DNA from: Melastoma dodecandrum
Lineage: Eukaryota > Streptophyta > Magnoliopsida > Myrtales > Melastomataceae
Direction of reading: 5' to 3'
DNA length: 64,000 nucleotides
Assembly: GCA_029817715.1 (NCBI GenBank)
Contig: JARUPY010000473.1
Coordinates: 496,001-560,000 of the forward strand
Shown: positions 13,301 through 25,432 of the stretch, piece after piece
Layout: the number at the start of each line of letters is the position of its first letter
Numbering within the stretch: the first letter of the stretch is position 1
Translations under genes and position numbers: made by a program
The notes under the pieces: generated by a model
What the model was told of the DNA's origin: nothing
Databases searched by the model: none
The model's input: only the letters and a program-made list of their open reading frames with translations

Positions 13301-14335
13301 TGGAAACATCTAAAGTTATTGCACCATTAGGGAAATGACCAAGGTATCATTAGTTGCACCAAAGAAAATCTCGGTCATTTCACTTCCGATGCAACAACTT
13401 CGCAAAATTTAGTTATTTAGCACGCTCATCCTTTCACACATCTGAATTTCATGATGAAATAGCTCATTATGATGTTTGACTGTACAAAGCAGGCCAACGA
13501 ACCAATTTTATTTATTCCCTAGTCCATTGAATTCTGAGGTATACAGAATTCTGCACATGACAAAGTGTTATGATCTCTTTATAGCACGTTCTCCCCTTCC
13601 CCCCAACAAATACTAGCCCTATCATAAAATTTAAGCATCAACTCAAGAAGATGCTGGAAGTTAGAAATATTGAAGTCAACCCTGGTGCGACGAACTCAAA
13701 TACCAAATAAAACTGAACTCCAGAACAACGTAAACTCAAATAATAAAATGAGTTGAATAAGCTTCAAAACTTAACTAAAATCAAATTATCTACTGAATCC
13801 ACCACAGAAGCGGTACTCAAGAAGCTCCGCTGCTGCCTGAACAAAGTTCAACCACAATTGGGGGTGTAGCTCATATGGACTTTCGCACGTGAAGTACTTA
13901 TCAAAAATAAAAAATTCAACCACAATTCACAACCACCGACCAACGATCATATGAAAGTAAGTACAAGATCCACGATGTTTACACAGAATTCTACGAACAA
14001 AAGAATCCCCCAGCCAACCCTCAACAACCCGCAGAGGAAGCGGAGAGGACAGGCAGAACCTCAATGATATCGTGAAGGCGGATGATATTGGGGTGGTTGA
14101 TCTTCTTGAGGATGTGGATTTCGGAAATCAGGCTCTCCTGCAACTTCTTGTTGAGCTTCCCGGTGGCAATCTCCTTGATGGCGACCTCGGTGCCGTGAAC
14201 CCTATGCCTGGCGTGCCACACCACAGAGAACGAACCCGACCCGATTTGCTTCCCCGCCAGGTAATCCCCTACTATCCTCCCACCTCCACCAACCCCTCCC
14301 CCTGCCACGACGGGCCTTCCCGCCGATTGCGCCAT
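7349..14335 (-). CDS. ATG1: Autophagy-initiating Ser/Thr kinase ATG1
   Basis: Kinase of the ATG1-ATG13 complex that starts autophagosome formation. Thirteen minus-strand exons join in frame: 14060-14335, 13037-13154, 12882-12940, 12594-12658, 11524-11617, 11365-11445, 11129-11237, 10557-10629, 10090-10439, 9654-10000, 8655-8949, 8061-8131, 7349-7588; product 725 aa. The kinase domain holds the glycine loop [10 protein letters not shown] (31-40), lysine K54 in VAIK, catalytic HRDLKPQN (HRD 145-147), DFG 168-170 and APE 192-194. A Ser-rich linker follows (about 290-500), then a C-terminal helical region with the position and length of the tandem MIT domains that bind ATG13. Length is near Arabidopsis ATG1b/ATG1c, so this is a full-length form rather than the short ATG1t. 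All catalytic residues are present and every exon phase closes. Confidence 0.95.
11715..12060. repeat. Three tandem ~119-bp units inside an ATG1 intron
   Basis: Units begin at about 11715, 11834 and 11954 with variants of CTATGCTGGTATAAGCAAAT and each includes GGTATTAGAGAAT-like sequence. The array lies in the 976-bp intron between the exons at 12594-12658 and 11524-11617 and is the main reason that intron is long. Confidence 0.75.
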
Positions 14336-15122
14336 CTCCCCGCGGGGTCCAAACCCTAGGATCCGAACCCGAATCGGTGTCCCGTAACCGGGTCGTTTTG
14401 GATTGGGCAGGGCTGTACGATGATGTTTTTGCGTGTGCCTTTTGTTTTAGGTTATTTTAAGACCTCGGTAAGGGTGGAAAGAACAAAAAATAATTTGTAA
14501 TATGCGACAGAGGATCATCCATCCTCACGACAAGGTCTAATAATCTCTTAACTTCTTATCTTGTCTTGCAAGGGATTCAAAACAAAAAATAAAATAAATA
14601 TTTTATATTATTATTACCATCCTCAAATTCAATTCCAAAGACGAAAATTTGAAGGAAATTTCGCCGGGACTTTGATCCCTCTAAACTAACACGAACTTTG
14701 CAAAGTCTCCCGCATCGAGTCAAAAAGTAAAACTGAACATTTCGAGTGGACTTGCCGCTGTTTGAACGCATGTAATGTTATTTTGAAAAACAAAAAGGCT
14801 AAATCGTTTTCGAAAACATAAACAACCGTGTTTTACATTTTTTTTTTATATCCCGACGTGTACACAACTCCTGAAAGAATCATATGTGTATATTAGCAAC
14901 ATAGTGTGTTCATTCTACACTGCAGATGTAACTCCATAATGAATCAATACTGGATCTCCTACAAACAAGGTTCGCGGCCTGTTCTACAGACAATGTACAA
15001 AAGCCTCTTTCCTTACTCCATCGAATAAGAACAGAAGCCTCCTCGTAATTCTCCTGTGTAACCTATGTGGTCATAGCTCCTACCAATGTAAAATGAAATG
15101 GGGATGCCCTTGCACCGTATAA
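14336..15122. other. Upstream region of ATG1
   Basis: This spacer contains the ATG1 5' flank (GC-rich close to the start codon) and the 3' flank of the protease gene; both genes read on the minus strand. A poly-T run lies near 14838. No gene is seen. Confidence 0.55.
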
Positions 15123-18100
15123 TCAAGCAAGAGCAAAGAATGGGAGAACAATGGCAACTATTAATGCATAAAAACGACGGATGTAGAGTTGGGAACTACT
15201 CAATCCGTGGGAAGAGGAGCTATCGGACTTATCGGGTCGGTTAGCACTTCCTGGGGAAGGGGCATCTGGATTTACGGCTTCTGCAGGGGGAACAGCCGAG
15301 GTGTTAGTTGGGTTGACCGTGGTGGTATTGGCGTCCAATGCATCATAACCTGTCAAGAAACTAGAATCAGCATTCAAATAGTCTATGCCCCACTGCCAAC
15401 CCCTAACAATCATCTGATTTACTCACAAGTTGATGGTGTCCAGCCAAGAACCATTTTATCCCGATTGAAGACTATTCGGTACCCGGTCATGAAATTCTCT
15501 GCATCACAATCGGTGAAACAACACTTACTATGATTCATAACTGGATATTTAGCGAATTCAGAATATCCTCTCATGGCTGATTTCATCATTCATATTTTAT
15601 TCTGACACACTAGTAACATAATTGAAAAGCAGACAATAATTTATGCAGCTACGTAGCTCGAAAGTATTTTTTACCAAAGGAAAAATCAAAAGTTATTTTC
15701 ACCCATTGGAAGTGCAGAAGAGAGAATTCGTAAGAAGAATAGCCATCGCAAAATACAGCCAGAGCAATCAGACACTTACGCCCAATTATGTTGACATCTC
15801 CACTTTTGACTAATGCGAGACAATAAATATATGAACCCTGCAAATCAGACAACCCGTCTCGTATTAGCAAAAATGGCCTCCTGGGATTGCAAAGAGACAC
15901 CATTTTGATCCATGGAATGGGGATACTGACCTTAGTAGAGATAACAGCTATCGGATCATTGACGGAGAATGGATCGCTGCCTTTCATTGTCAGATTAAGT
16001 GTGGGTGTTTCAAAGCTGCTCTGATTTGGGCTGCATTTGGACCAGTCGTGTTCCATAAGAAAAATCCCACCCAAAACAGTGAAACAAGGCCGAACGCTGT
16101 CGTATCCAGTACTAACCTCAAAGCATAACAGTACTCAAAAGGAAGGCTGGCATCATAGTATCGCGATTGTTGGGCCAAGTCATTGAACTGTGAGAGAAAT
16201 TCATACATCCTTAAGTATGATCAAGTTGGTAAACTAATGACAAAGAGTGGAGCACTGCAACTAGGACGAGACCAAGCAGCATGACTACTTACAGTTTTCG
16301 AAATGAATGAATAGGCCGGATCGTTCAAGTAAGTGAAAGAAGTACCCGAGTCGAAAATAGCATCGAATTCCACATTTGCAGCCTTCCCTCCCACATTTAT
16401 TTGGACGATGCCGACGGTGTAGGTGGGGCTGCCATGGTTTCGGGTGGTAAAGCAGTCATGATCAGTGGCAATAATTAAAAACAATCACTTTAGTTGACAG
16501 GCTCAAAAAATTTTGAGTACCACATACTGTGATTGTCCAAGATTAAATGGAGTTTCTCCTTGATCTGAGCTGCCTTCATCACCAAAATCGATCCTGCCGA
16601 CACCATCGGCAGAAAAGCACATAGAGAAAGAATTCGGAATGAGCCCTTGGTTTGCCAACATGCTCGGGACAGACATGTTACTCGTGCCAAGCCCAAAAAG
16701 GCCGTTTGGTGCAGCGCCATCCAAGAAAGAACCGGTTTGGATCTGTCCGCATCTAAAAACAAAACAAAGATTTCAGCTCCAGGATAGTTGTGTCAAAGTT
16801 CAAAAGGATACGCTTTAACCTTCAAATAATAATACTTTTATTCCTACCCAAATGTAATAGTAGTCGTAATTGCGTTTGACGGTTCTTCGTCCTTTGTCAA
16901 ATGCAATACGTCCTCAACCAAAATCCCCGCAGATGAGGTTCTGTTGGAAAGATATGCAACTTCATAAATGCAACCAGTGGGAGTTGAGGGACATTGTCCT
17001 GATTGCTGTCCGCAGATACTGCTATTGCAGGGAATGATCGAGCTTGTTGATGACACATTGGGGCTGTATATGTTGAACTCGAGTCTCTGCTAGTTCAACA
17101 AAGAACAACTATTATCACTGAGCCAATAAATCCACCATGCCCTTGAAAGGAATATAACTGATGGGCCATAGGAACGACACAAAATGATCAATTTCATGTT
17201 TTACGCAGACCTCTACAAAGCTGTACTCGTTGAGACTAACTTGACTATAACAAAAGCGGAGAAGCACACTGTATCTCCTAATTTTCCAGTCCGGCACTGG
17301 AGATTTGTCTTTACCAGTTAGATAAGACTTGGAAATTGTTCTGGCAAATCCTAAACCCGCAAGAACAGTTGATGTACACTTTGCATCACCCGAAATGCCA
17401 ATCTCCTATATTATCGACAAGGGCATTGTCGGTGCCGCAATAGTTGGCCATGAGGCACATTTGCATTTCCAAAGTTTAACCTAAGGTTTTGGGCTAGTAA
17501 TGCAACTAGCGAAATTGACTCGACAGCGAACAATCTCAGGAGCAAAGGGAGCAGAAAAAGAAAGTAGGTTGACACCTCTCCTGAGGTGGTCTCGAGACCC
17601 TTCACACAATGCGAGCAATCGCACGGCAGCCAGAAGAGGTCACTACCGGTGTCCAACGCCACCATATACGTCAAGCTCGGGGTCCCAATCGACACGTTCG
17701 CGTAGTACAAGCTGCCACCGAAAGCCAAAAGCACGAGAAACGTGGTAAGGCTGAAGTAAGGATGCGGAGGGAATCAAATCAACAACAGGCCAGTTAAAGG
17801 TGGAGGAAAGGAAAGCATACAATCCGAGGGAAGAGAACTGGGTAGTCTCGTTGCCGTCGGTGAAGATGAGGGAGGAGGGATCAGACTGGACGAGCCTGCG
17901 ACCGTGGAGAGAGCGATCGCGGCCGACCAAGGCGGAGTAGTAGGGGGCAGTGGAGCGTTCGGGGAAGCGGTCGATGGAGAGGAAGCCGGTGAGGGGATCG
18001 GAGAAGCGGTGGTGAATCCGGAAGCCGAAGCTTCCGAAAGCGAGGCAGTGGAGGGAAAGAGAGGAGGAGGAGGAGAAGAGTAGAAGGGTGAGTAACGGAA

Positions 18101-18128
18101 GGGGTGAGGCATTCCGGAGGAAGAGCAT
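15123..18128 (-). CDS. Aspartyl protease family protein (APF/ASPR type), probable GPI-anchored
   Basis: Pepsin-fold (A1) aspartyl protease of the secretory pathway. Ten minus-strand exons join in frame: 17821-18128, 17576-17711, 16848-17086, 16528-16752, 16293-16428, 16117-16187, 15931-16030, 15780-15837, 15427-15498, 15123-15349; product 523 aa. A hydrophobic signal peptide starts at the Met at 18128. The first catalytic site is ALDTGSDLFWLPCDCSHC with Asp123; the second is IFDSGTSFTYL with Asp329. The family block GAAPNGLFGLG and the end MVLGWTPST lie in the expected order. The last 21 residues (LYIRRFYALIVAIVLPFFALA) form a hydrophobic tail after a Ser-rich stretch, as in GPI-anchored members. 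At exon 2 an alternative upstream acceptor would add 15 residues; I chose the one matching the family (LYYANVSIGTP). The specific substrate is unknown. Confidence 0.92.
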
Positions 18129-19686
18129 GTTTGGGATGGAACCAAAGAAATAGAGGTGAGGCGGATGGAGGAGTTGAGGATGATGAGCTAGCTGGTCATT
18201 ACATTTTATATTTGGGGAGGTGGATGTAATAATCTCAGCCGGGTCGGGGGATTGACGATTCCTTGTTAGGTGGGTGAGGAGGAGGAGTTCAGGACGACTT
18301 CTACCCAAGTGGTCGGAACTCCGATGATGTCTGCACAGTATCGTATACGTCGAGTTTCCGAAGCCCGTCGTTCTCAGACGTTTAAAGATGAATGTTCTAA
18401 CCAATTAAGCTATAAATTATTAATCATCTAAGAGTTTCGATTACGATTTTAAAAATTGAATTCACGATTTTTTTTGCATTAAAATTTCAAAATTTATATT
18501 TTAAGTATTCGAGAGATGAATTTTTTAAATTCGTTTTGTATTTTTTTTCTGGAAAACGAGGAAGACTGGATTCGCAACCCGTTTTACTTGGGATAACAAC
18601 GATGTCTATTTTAGTGATTTCGTTATAAATTTAAAGTCGAGTTATTTAAAAGATTGTATTCACTATATTTTAAAAATTTAAATCGTATTTCATAAATTTT
18701 TAACTGAAGTAAACCTCCCATGCCTAATGCCTAACTAAGTAAAATAATTTGACTTATGTTTTTTTTGTTGAGATCTTGTTTCGGCAGTTGCCTTTTAACT
18801 TTTTGACCATGGGGAAAGGGGATGATATTATAAATATTTTATTTGATGTTTGTTTTTTGAATTCGGCCCCAAATAATTTTGAACGTGTCGTGATGGTTGT
18901 TTCGTGCGATTGTATTTCTCAAAGCAAGAAATTATGGATTAATTAGAGCGTTTCTAGATTGGAGTTAGAAAAGTTTACGTCACCTAACACAACAACGCCA
19001 TAATGGGAAAGGAAAATTAGGCAAAAGAAAAAAAGGGTGGTGGTCAAACAGACAATCAAGTTTGGAGCCGGCCGCCTCCTTTTGCCTTACCATTTGTTTT
19101 CCTGATTCCGCGTTCCGATTAAAGGAGGGAGTTTTGGAATTATTGTGGTGTGTATTTAGGAAAAAATTGATCGACGTGTTTGTTTTTGAGTGGGGGGAAT
19201 GCTGATTTCACGTTGCGATTTAAATATCGGCTTCTTGAGTCGGACATATGGACCCGTGAATGCTTGAACGATTCAACTTTTCGTCTATTCGCGGGTGCAA
19301 GTATTCTACGAGGTAAGCCCAAAAAAAAAAAAAAGCCTCCAGAAACTCGGAACAAGGAAGAAAAAGGGGGATGGGAAATGGGGGAGTAGGCGGAGGTTCA
19401 AAGTGAGGAGGATGATTTGAAACCATGACTCTCTTTCATTCTTATTTTCCATCGGTGTTATGTCCTAGCGGCTACTTTAAACGCCGACATAACCTCTGAA
19501 CTCCGACTAAACTATGCCTGTATTCCTTGATTTTATATCCCCGCATGACTTCACCGCACTAGAAAAGCAAATTGTCCTTGTAGACAGAGTTTCTGTGATA
19601 TAATACTTCTGAAAATGGACAGGCAGGATTGTTATTGTGGAGAAGTTTCGGTCTTGTTTGTACGGACTTAGGCTCGGTTAGAAAAA
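18129..19686. other. Protease gene promoter and AT-rich spacer
   Basis: No gene is seen. The part next to 18128 is the protease gene's upstream region. A degenerate tRNA-like remnant may lie at about 18345-18412 on the minus strand. A 14-base A run is at about 19321. Confidence 0.5.
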
Positions 19687-19689
19687 TAA

Positions 19690-19703
19690 GGGCCTGTTTG
19701 TTA
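19690..19703 (+). repeat. Harbinger left terminal inverted repeat
   Basis: GGGCCTGTTTGTTA, preceded by target duplication TAA. It matches the reverse complement of 23495-23508 exactly. Confidence 0.93.
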
Positions 19704-19900
19704 GACGAAAAGCGTTTCAGTTTCCTGTTTTTGATTTTAAAAATTTATAGAAAACGTGTTTGTTTATCGAAAACATTGAAAAACTAGTTTTATTTTCAAG
19801 GAAAACACAGGTCCATGTTTTCATTTTCTTCTCTAATAAATGAAACCCACTTACCGATGTTTTCTCCTGTTCGTTTTCTGATTTCTTAGGGCGGGAGCTC

Positions 19901-20000
19901 TTCCCGGTCTTTTTTTCATCGAGGATAGTCATCGTCTGTCCTTCTCCCGCTTCCCGGTCTTTTTTCATCCGAGGATAGTCATCATCTTTCATTGTCCCTT
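19901..20000. repeat. Two 50-bp direct repeats inside the Harbinger left arm
   Basis: TTCCCGGTCT begins at 19901 and again at 19951, each followed by near-identical GAGGATAGTCATC sequence. They are non-coding and lie upstream of the first transposon gene. Confidence 0.7.
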
Positions 20001-20478
20001 TCCTCCTTTCTTTCCCTTGCTCGTAGTCGTCTTCTTGGCTGAAATTGATTTAGGGTTACCTTCCGAGAGGAACACCAGGAGGCCCTTCCATCAAAATAGT
20101 CTTCTTATCCTCGGTAAAGGCTTTTGCTTGCTCTTGTGTTGTGGGTATTTTCTGGGGTTTGGTTTATTTTTTGAGATTTATAATGGTTTTCAATAATTAT
20201 TTTTTGTGGGCATGAAATTTATGGATGCTGATTGGTGTTTATGTGATGTTTGTGGTTGCTGATGATGATTTGTTGTTCTGGGTTTTGTGGGTGTTTTTTT
20301 GCTTTGATTATTGTTGAATGTGTCTGCTTCGATTGAGTGGATCATGCCTAATTAAACCTCATTTTGTTTCCATATACAAGAAGATTCTTTCCGCTTTTCT
20401 CCCTAATCTTGTTGTTAATATTCACGTTGGATTAGGAAGTTTGATTATCCTTTGTGTATTCCTGATTAATTGTTATAG

Positions 20479-21463
20479 ATGGGTGAATATGATAATGAAA
20501 AGGAATATTCGAAAGAGTGGCCACAGAAGAATACCTTTGCATTTATTCAGTTACTCCTTGAGAAAATTAAACAAACTGGAGATAATTCGATCAAAGGAAC
20601 CGTTTGGCGTGAAATAGATAATGCACTACTAGCAGAAGTAGGACAATCTTATGGGGAGAAGCGTCTTAAGGGTAAATTTAATCGTCTACGCCGAATGCAT
20701 CGTGAATTCTCCGAATTACTTAACCACACCGGCGTAGGTTGGGATCCAAACACAAATACAGTGACAGCCCCAGAAGATGTATGGCAAGAATTCTTTAAGG
20801 TAATGTAGTTGGTTATCTTTTTCTATAGTAAGTTTCTTTCCTTAGTTAATTTCTCAAAAATTACAAGTTATGCATTTGTAGAGGGGCAGAAATTACCGAG
20901 CTTTTCGCAAAAAGGGATGTGAATATTATACCTTACTTGGAGAAATTTTCAACAAGACCACTGCAACTGGAGTCATGCAACACACTTCAAACAAGGATCC
21001 CCTAGAGTCCGATGATGAACGTCTATTGGAGGAGGAATTTTTACGATCAGGGCTTCGTAAAGACGTGCACACTTTTGAAGTAGACGGGCAAGTGAGTAAT
21101 GAAAATATTTTAAAGAAACGGCCAGCCGAATATATCCATCTTGGTGGTCGTCACAAGAAACAAGAAAGTTTGGTTGATTATGAGTTCCGTCAATGTATTA
21201 AGGCCGTGACATCTTTTTACAAAGAGAAGCAATCTAGTAATGAAATTGTGAAAGAGAAGCTTACATCTCAAGCCGATACTTCAGAGAGCTCATCAATTGA
21301 TCCTTACTCAATTACTTCTTGTATGAATGTCTTAAAGGCAATGAAAGATGTGGAGGTAGATGCTATGAACAAGGCTTTCCATTTGATTGTACAACCGGAA
21401 TGGAGAAATATTTTCATGGAGATGACTGATGAAATGCGCACTAGTTGGATTAATAGAATTTAG
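20479..21463 (+). CDS. Harbinger ORF1, Myb/SANT-like DNA-binding protein
   Basis: Two exons, 20479-20799 and 20882-21463, join at AAG|GT...AG|AGG to give 300 aa. The N-terminal 90 residues form a Myb/SANT-like trihelix domain with three spaced tryptophans (W14, W41 and W83, in KEWPQKN, TVWREID and VGWDPN) and FNRLRRMHREF between them. The second exon opens with the conserved YYTLLGEIF-type block, and its C-terminal half is a helical, acidic region typical of the second half of these proteins. In PIF/Harbinger elements this protein binds the element ends and brings the transposase to the nucleus. It appears intact here and lies about 245 bp upstream of the broken transposase gene. Confidence 0.85.
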
Positions 21464-21708
21464 GTGTATGTTTTTATTTTAGTCAACTTTTGATGTTTTT
21501 TGATTTTGGGTTATGTAACGGCTTTTTGAGAATGCTTTCATCCGTTAGTTAAAGGAATGAAATATTATTATTATTATGTACTAGTAATGCATTTTCTTTA
21601 TGGGTTAGATATACACTGTTATGTTTTCCTCTTGTCTTAAAATCTTTGTGTGGTGATTGTTACATTTTCGCAGGATCCTTTAAATCATCCTCGTGTTAGG
21701 CTTCTATT

Positions 21709-22963
21709 ATGAATGACTTGAGCATTGATGGCTTATCGGATGATCAAGATGAACCATTTCAGGTTTTACTTTTGTTAAGACTATTATTAGCATATCGCAA
21801 GACAATGAGAACAAAAATACCTTGTAGAACATCTATCTTGTCAGGGAGGATGTATACTCTTGAATTCTTAGCTAATGATACACGATGCTTTGAAAGCTTT
21901 CGAATGGAGGTGCATGCCTTTAAAAACTTATGTGATAAGCTCAGGATGATGCATCTTCTAGTGGATGATAAAAAAGTGGCAGAAGAAGGGATGGCCATGT
22001 TTTTATTGGTAGTGTGTCATAACACCCGTCATAGGGTGGTGGCAGAAATGTTTCAACACTCTACACAAACAGTTCATCGATGGTTCACGAAAGTTCTTCG
22101 GGCCGTGTGTCAACTAGGGACTCATATAATTAAACCTCGGAGCCCTGCAACCATTCAAGATGAAATCATGGCTAATCCGAAGTGGTTTCCTTACTTTCAA
22201 GTAATCATTACTATTATTATTGTTGTTTTCATTATTTTCCAATAATGATAAATTTATGCTATTTGGTTATTGTAGCATTGTGTTGGGGCACTAGATGGTA
22301 CTATGATCTCTGCTTGGGCGCCTGCGTGCAAACATGGTAGTTATCGAAGTAGAAAATCAATTGTCACTCAAAATGTGATGGCAGCATGTTCGCACAACAT
22401 GATGTTCACCTTTGTATGTTCTGGTTGGGAGGGTACTGCAAATGATTCACGAATTTTCATGGATGCAATATGTAGGACAACCCCCTTCCAATGCCAGTCG
22501 GTGGTATGTATGATGCATCTTTTTTTGTCAAATAGAAAATTTGACATCTCATCCTTTCAATAAATTTTGATGTTCCTTTTTACAGATGAGTATTATGTTG
22601 TTGATGTTGGCTATCCACATATGTCTGGTTTTCTTGCGTTGTTTTGGAGTGTTGAAGGCCAGGTTTCCTATTCTTAAGGTTATGCCAAACTATCCGTTAA
22701 GAAGGCAACGTTTGATCCCACAAGCATGTTGCACCCTTCATAATTTCATCCGTATCGAAGCTCGTCTAGATGCCTTGTTTCAATAGTACGATAATCCAGA
22801 TGTATGCATCATGAATGACCAGGGTGTAGATGACAACAACATCATTGTTCCAAGAGTTGATTTGTCTGAATCTAGACATATGACAATACTTCGAGACTCT
22901 ACTGCTGATGAAATGTGGTCTGATTATTGTGCAACACATGGAATTGCTATTCTGAGTGAATAG
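21709..22963 (+). pseudogene. Harbinger transposase (HARBI1-like nuclease), inactivated
   Basis: Exons 21709-22200 and 22276-22506 encode the N-terminal HTH-like region and the first catalytic block (GALDGT, then WEGTANDSR). Three lesions follow. The frame is lost near 22485, where the block ending PMPVG continues one frame away. After GYPHMSGFL (near 22632) the sequence jumps directly to RCFGVLKARFPIL, so the roughly 40-residue segment that normally lies between them, including the third catalytic acid immediately before RCFG, is missing. A TAG at 22784-22786 interrupts the C-terminal region, which stays recognisable to 22963. The gene therefore cannot make an active nuclease. The donor at 22507 and acceptor near 22585 are inferred. 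Confidence 0.88.
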
Positions 22964-23494
22964 TTCGTCGGAAATCGTTGCCTCGGTTATCTTGTAAGGT
23001 ATTGTATTAATACTATATTTTAGTATATTTCTCAAATTTTGATTATAATATGTATCGTTTATAGTTGCTGATATATAATAAACTAACTTGCAGGTCATCC
23101 ATTTTGGGAGCAGGATTTTGAATGCATCTATTATAATAATGTTATTTTTAGTTTAGTAGTAATTTGTGTACATGTTTATGACGTTAAATTATTACGTCAT
23201 TTGTAAATTACTTATGTATGTTGTTCATAGTAATTCAGAACCTTATATTAAGGGATTGAGATCTCCTAATTTTAGTAACTTTCTTTAGCAAAGACAAAAT
23301 TAATACTATTAAATAATATTATTAATTATTTTTATCTAATAATGAGTTAATTAATTAAAAGAATTGTAAAATAGATATATTTTTATAAAATGAAAACAAC
23401 ACTAACAAGCAAGTTTTCTAAAAACTAAAAACAAAAACAAAAAACGTTTCCGTTTTCGTTTTCACTGAAATTGAAAATTGAATATGTTTTCTTA

Positions 23495-23508
23495 TAACAA
23501 ACAGGCCC
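23495..23508 (-). repeat. Harbinger right terminal inverted repeat
   Basis: Reverse complement of the left terminus, followed by TAA target duplication at 23509-23511. Confidence 0.93.
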
Positions 23509-23552
23509 TAAAATTTTATCAAATACTGCGAATTATAGTTAAAATTTAATTG

Positions 23553-23739
23553 TATCGTAAACATAGTATAAATGTCTATTTATTGTAATAATTTATTATT
23601 GACAATTCTTTAGATTATTTGTAAATAGAAAGAATATATACTGATATCAGAAATCAATAAGAAATTATCCCCCCTTTCTCTTCACATTGTGTACTCTCAT
23701 TTTTCATTCTTCCTCTTTCCCATTCTTTGTTTTACAACA
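23553..23739 (+). repeat. 5' LTR of deleted Copia element
   Basis: Begins TATCGTAAAC and ends TTTTACAACA; the ends are imperfect inverted repeats. It is shorter than the 3' LTR mainly by a missing block after the segment CAATTCTTTAGATT. The first dinucleotide is TA rather than the usual TG. Confidence 0.85.
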
Positions 23740-23842
23740 CGTGATCAGCACGAAACTCTTCCGGAAAGCGATGAAAGGAAAGAAAACGACGATCACATAC
23801 AAGATTCATCACGGATTGAAAGGGCGCTAAATCAATGATTAT

Positions 23843-25310
23843 GTGGAGTTTGTAAACGGTAATCCTACACGTTATTTCAATATTTTTATTATCGAAAAGT
23901 TTATTCGTACCAAATCTCGATCCCTCGAAGCGGATTCACCGTCCCCGCGGATCATCGATCATCAATCCCTAGAAGCGAATCATCATTTCCCAAAAACGGA
24001 TACTCAATTCCCAAAAGATAATCCTCAATTTTCTCGATCCCAGAAGGGAAGACACTGTGCGCAATTAGTCAGCAAAGATCTCTTGGTCCTGTGGAATAAT
24101 TTGAATGAAAGGTACGATCATTTGAAAACAATCATTATTCCAAAGGCTCAGTTTAATTGGTTGCATTTGCGCCTTCAAGAATTTAAATCGGTGAGCAAAT
24201 ACAATTTGACATTATTTCGAATTACTTCTCAATTGAAATTATGTGGAGAAACTATTACTGATAGAGACATGTTGGAGAAAATATTCTCCACTTTTCATGC
24301 ATTGAATGTGCTCCTGTAGCAGCAATATCGTGCAAAAGGTTTTGAGAAATATTTTGAATTGATTTCATGTCTCCTTTTGGCCGAACAAAACAATGAGCTT
24401 TTAATGAAGAATCATGAGGCCTGTCCAACCGGATTTGCTCCATTCCCTGAAGTGAATGTGACATCATATGGAGGTCAACAACGTGGTCGTGGTCCCAGTC
24501 GTGGCCGTGGAAATGGACATGGACGTGGTTATGGTTAAGGAGTGGTGGTGGTCGGTATTATTTTCATAACAATTGTCCCCAATATGTGGAAAATGGAAAG
24601 AGTGACATAGAGATACATGATGATAAAAATGGTCAATTCAACAAGAGTGTAGAGAATAAATGTTATCGTTGAGGCAATGGCCACTGGTCACGTACTTGTC
24701 GTACGCCAAAACATTTGACCGATCTCTATCAAGAGCGATCGAGACGAACTTCGTTTCCGATGAAGGAAAAGTGACTTCTGGTGATGATAAAATAGATTTT
24801 GGCTTTGATGATTTATCCCAATTTGATATAGCCAACTTTCTTGTCGAGCATGAAAATAATAATAATATTATTTAATTTTATTTCTCAAATGAAATTTTAT
24901 GATTGCTTAATTATGCGTTTTGTTTTTGTTGTGCAAATTAAACTTTTAATTAAAAAAATTAAAATTGTATAATTTGGGAGTAATATTTTAGATTCTTTTT
25001 ATTATTATTGTTGTTTTTATTTTCTTATGTGCTTTTGTATATCATTAAAAATTAATATTTTATTTATGAAGTAAATGGAGGTTCCCGGAAGCGAATTATC
25101 GACCAATGAAAATTGTGAATGTCTCATAGGTAGCGCATTGATACATACTATTTCGAAAAACAAGAAATTCTTTTTCACCCATGATCTCCAGAAGAGTGGT
25201 GATATTAATGTTCAATAAATATGTTCATTAGAAAATCCAGCCGATTTATTCATAATTTTTGGTAGGCTGGTGCATAAATTAGAATACGCAAACTTAGAGA
25301 TTTAAAGTGA
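23843..25310 (+). pseudogene. Copia gag with pol scar, degenerate
   Basis: The 158-codon ORF at 23843-24319 contains a typical Copia gag helix region (KAQFNWLHLRLQEFKSVS, then SQLKLCGETITDRDMLEK). A TAG at 24317-24319 interrupts it, and homology continues in frame through AEQNNELLMKNHEACPTG to an RG-rich stretch near 24480-24535. The zinc knuckle near 24660 (KCYR, stop, then NGHWSRTC) has a stop in place of its second cysteine. Near 25120-25165 the start of protease is recognisable, and by about 25180-25310 the sequence is the end of RNase H (SGDINVQ, ENPADLF, with stops). All catalytic domains between these two points are absent, so the copy is non-autonomous. Confidence 0.82.
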
Positions 25311-25432
25311 TGTTATTAAGAGGGGAATAAACATACTGTACTCTTTTTTTTCTTTACCATGGTTTTTTCCCAGATAGTTTTCCTGGAAAAGTTTTTAACG
25401 AGGCAGTATCGGAATAAACATTCAAGGGGGAG

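Larger units (their letters stand above)
19690..23508 (+). mobile_element. PIF/Harbinger DNA transposon, full length but defective
   Basis: The 3,819-bp element has identical 14-bp terminal inverted repeats (GGGCCTGTTTGTTA) and is flanked by TAA on both sides (19687-19689 and 23509-23511), the 3-bp target duplication typical of PIF/Harbinger. It carries the usual two genes in the same direction, a Myb/SANT-like DNA-binding protein and a DDE transposase. The binding-protein gene looks complete; the transposase gene is broken. Confidence 0.93.

Noticed and set aside
13858..13882. GGGGGTGTAGCTCATATGG, like the 5' part of tRNA-Ala
   Set aside because: The anticodon and T arms are missing; it lies within ATG1 intron 1 and is probably coincidence or a short fragment.
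18345..18412. tRNA-like sequence on the minus strand (AGCTTAATTGGTTAGAACATTC with a T-arm-like segment)
   Set aside because: The acceptor stem does not pair, and the anticodon loop would read TTA; at most a decayed tRNA or SINE remnant.
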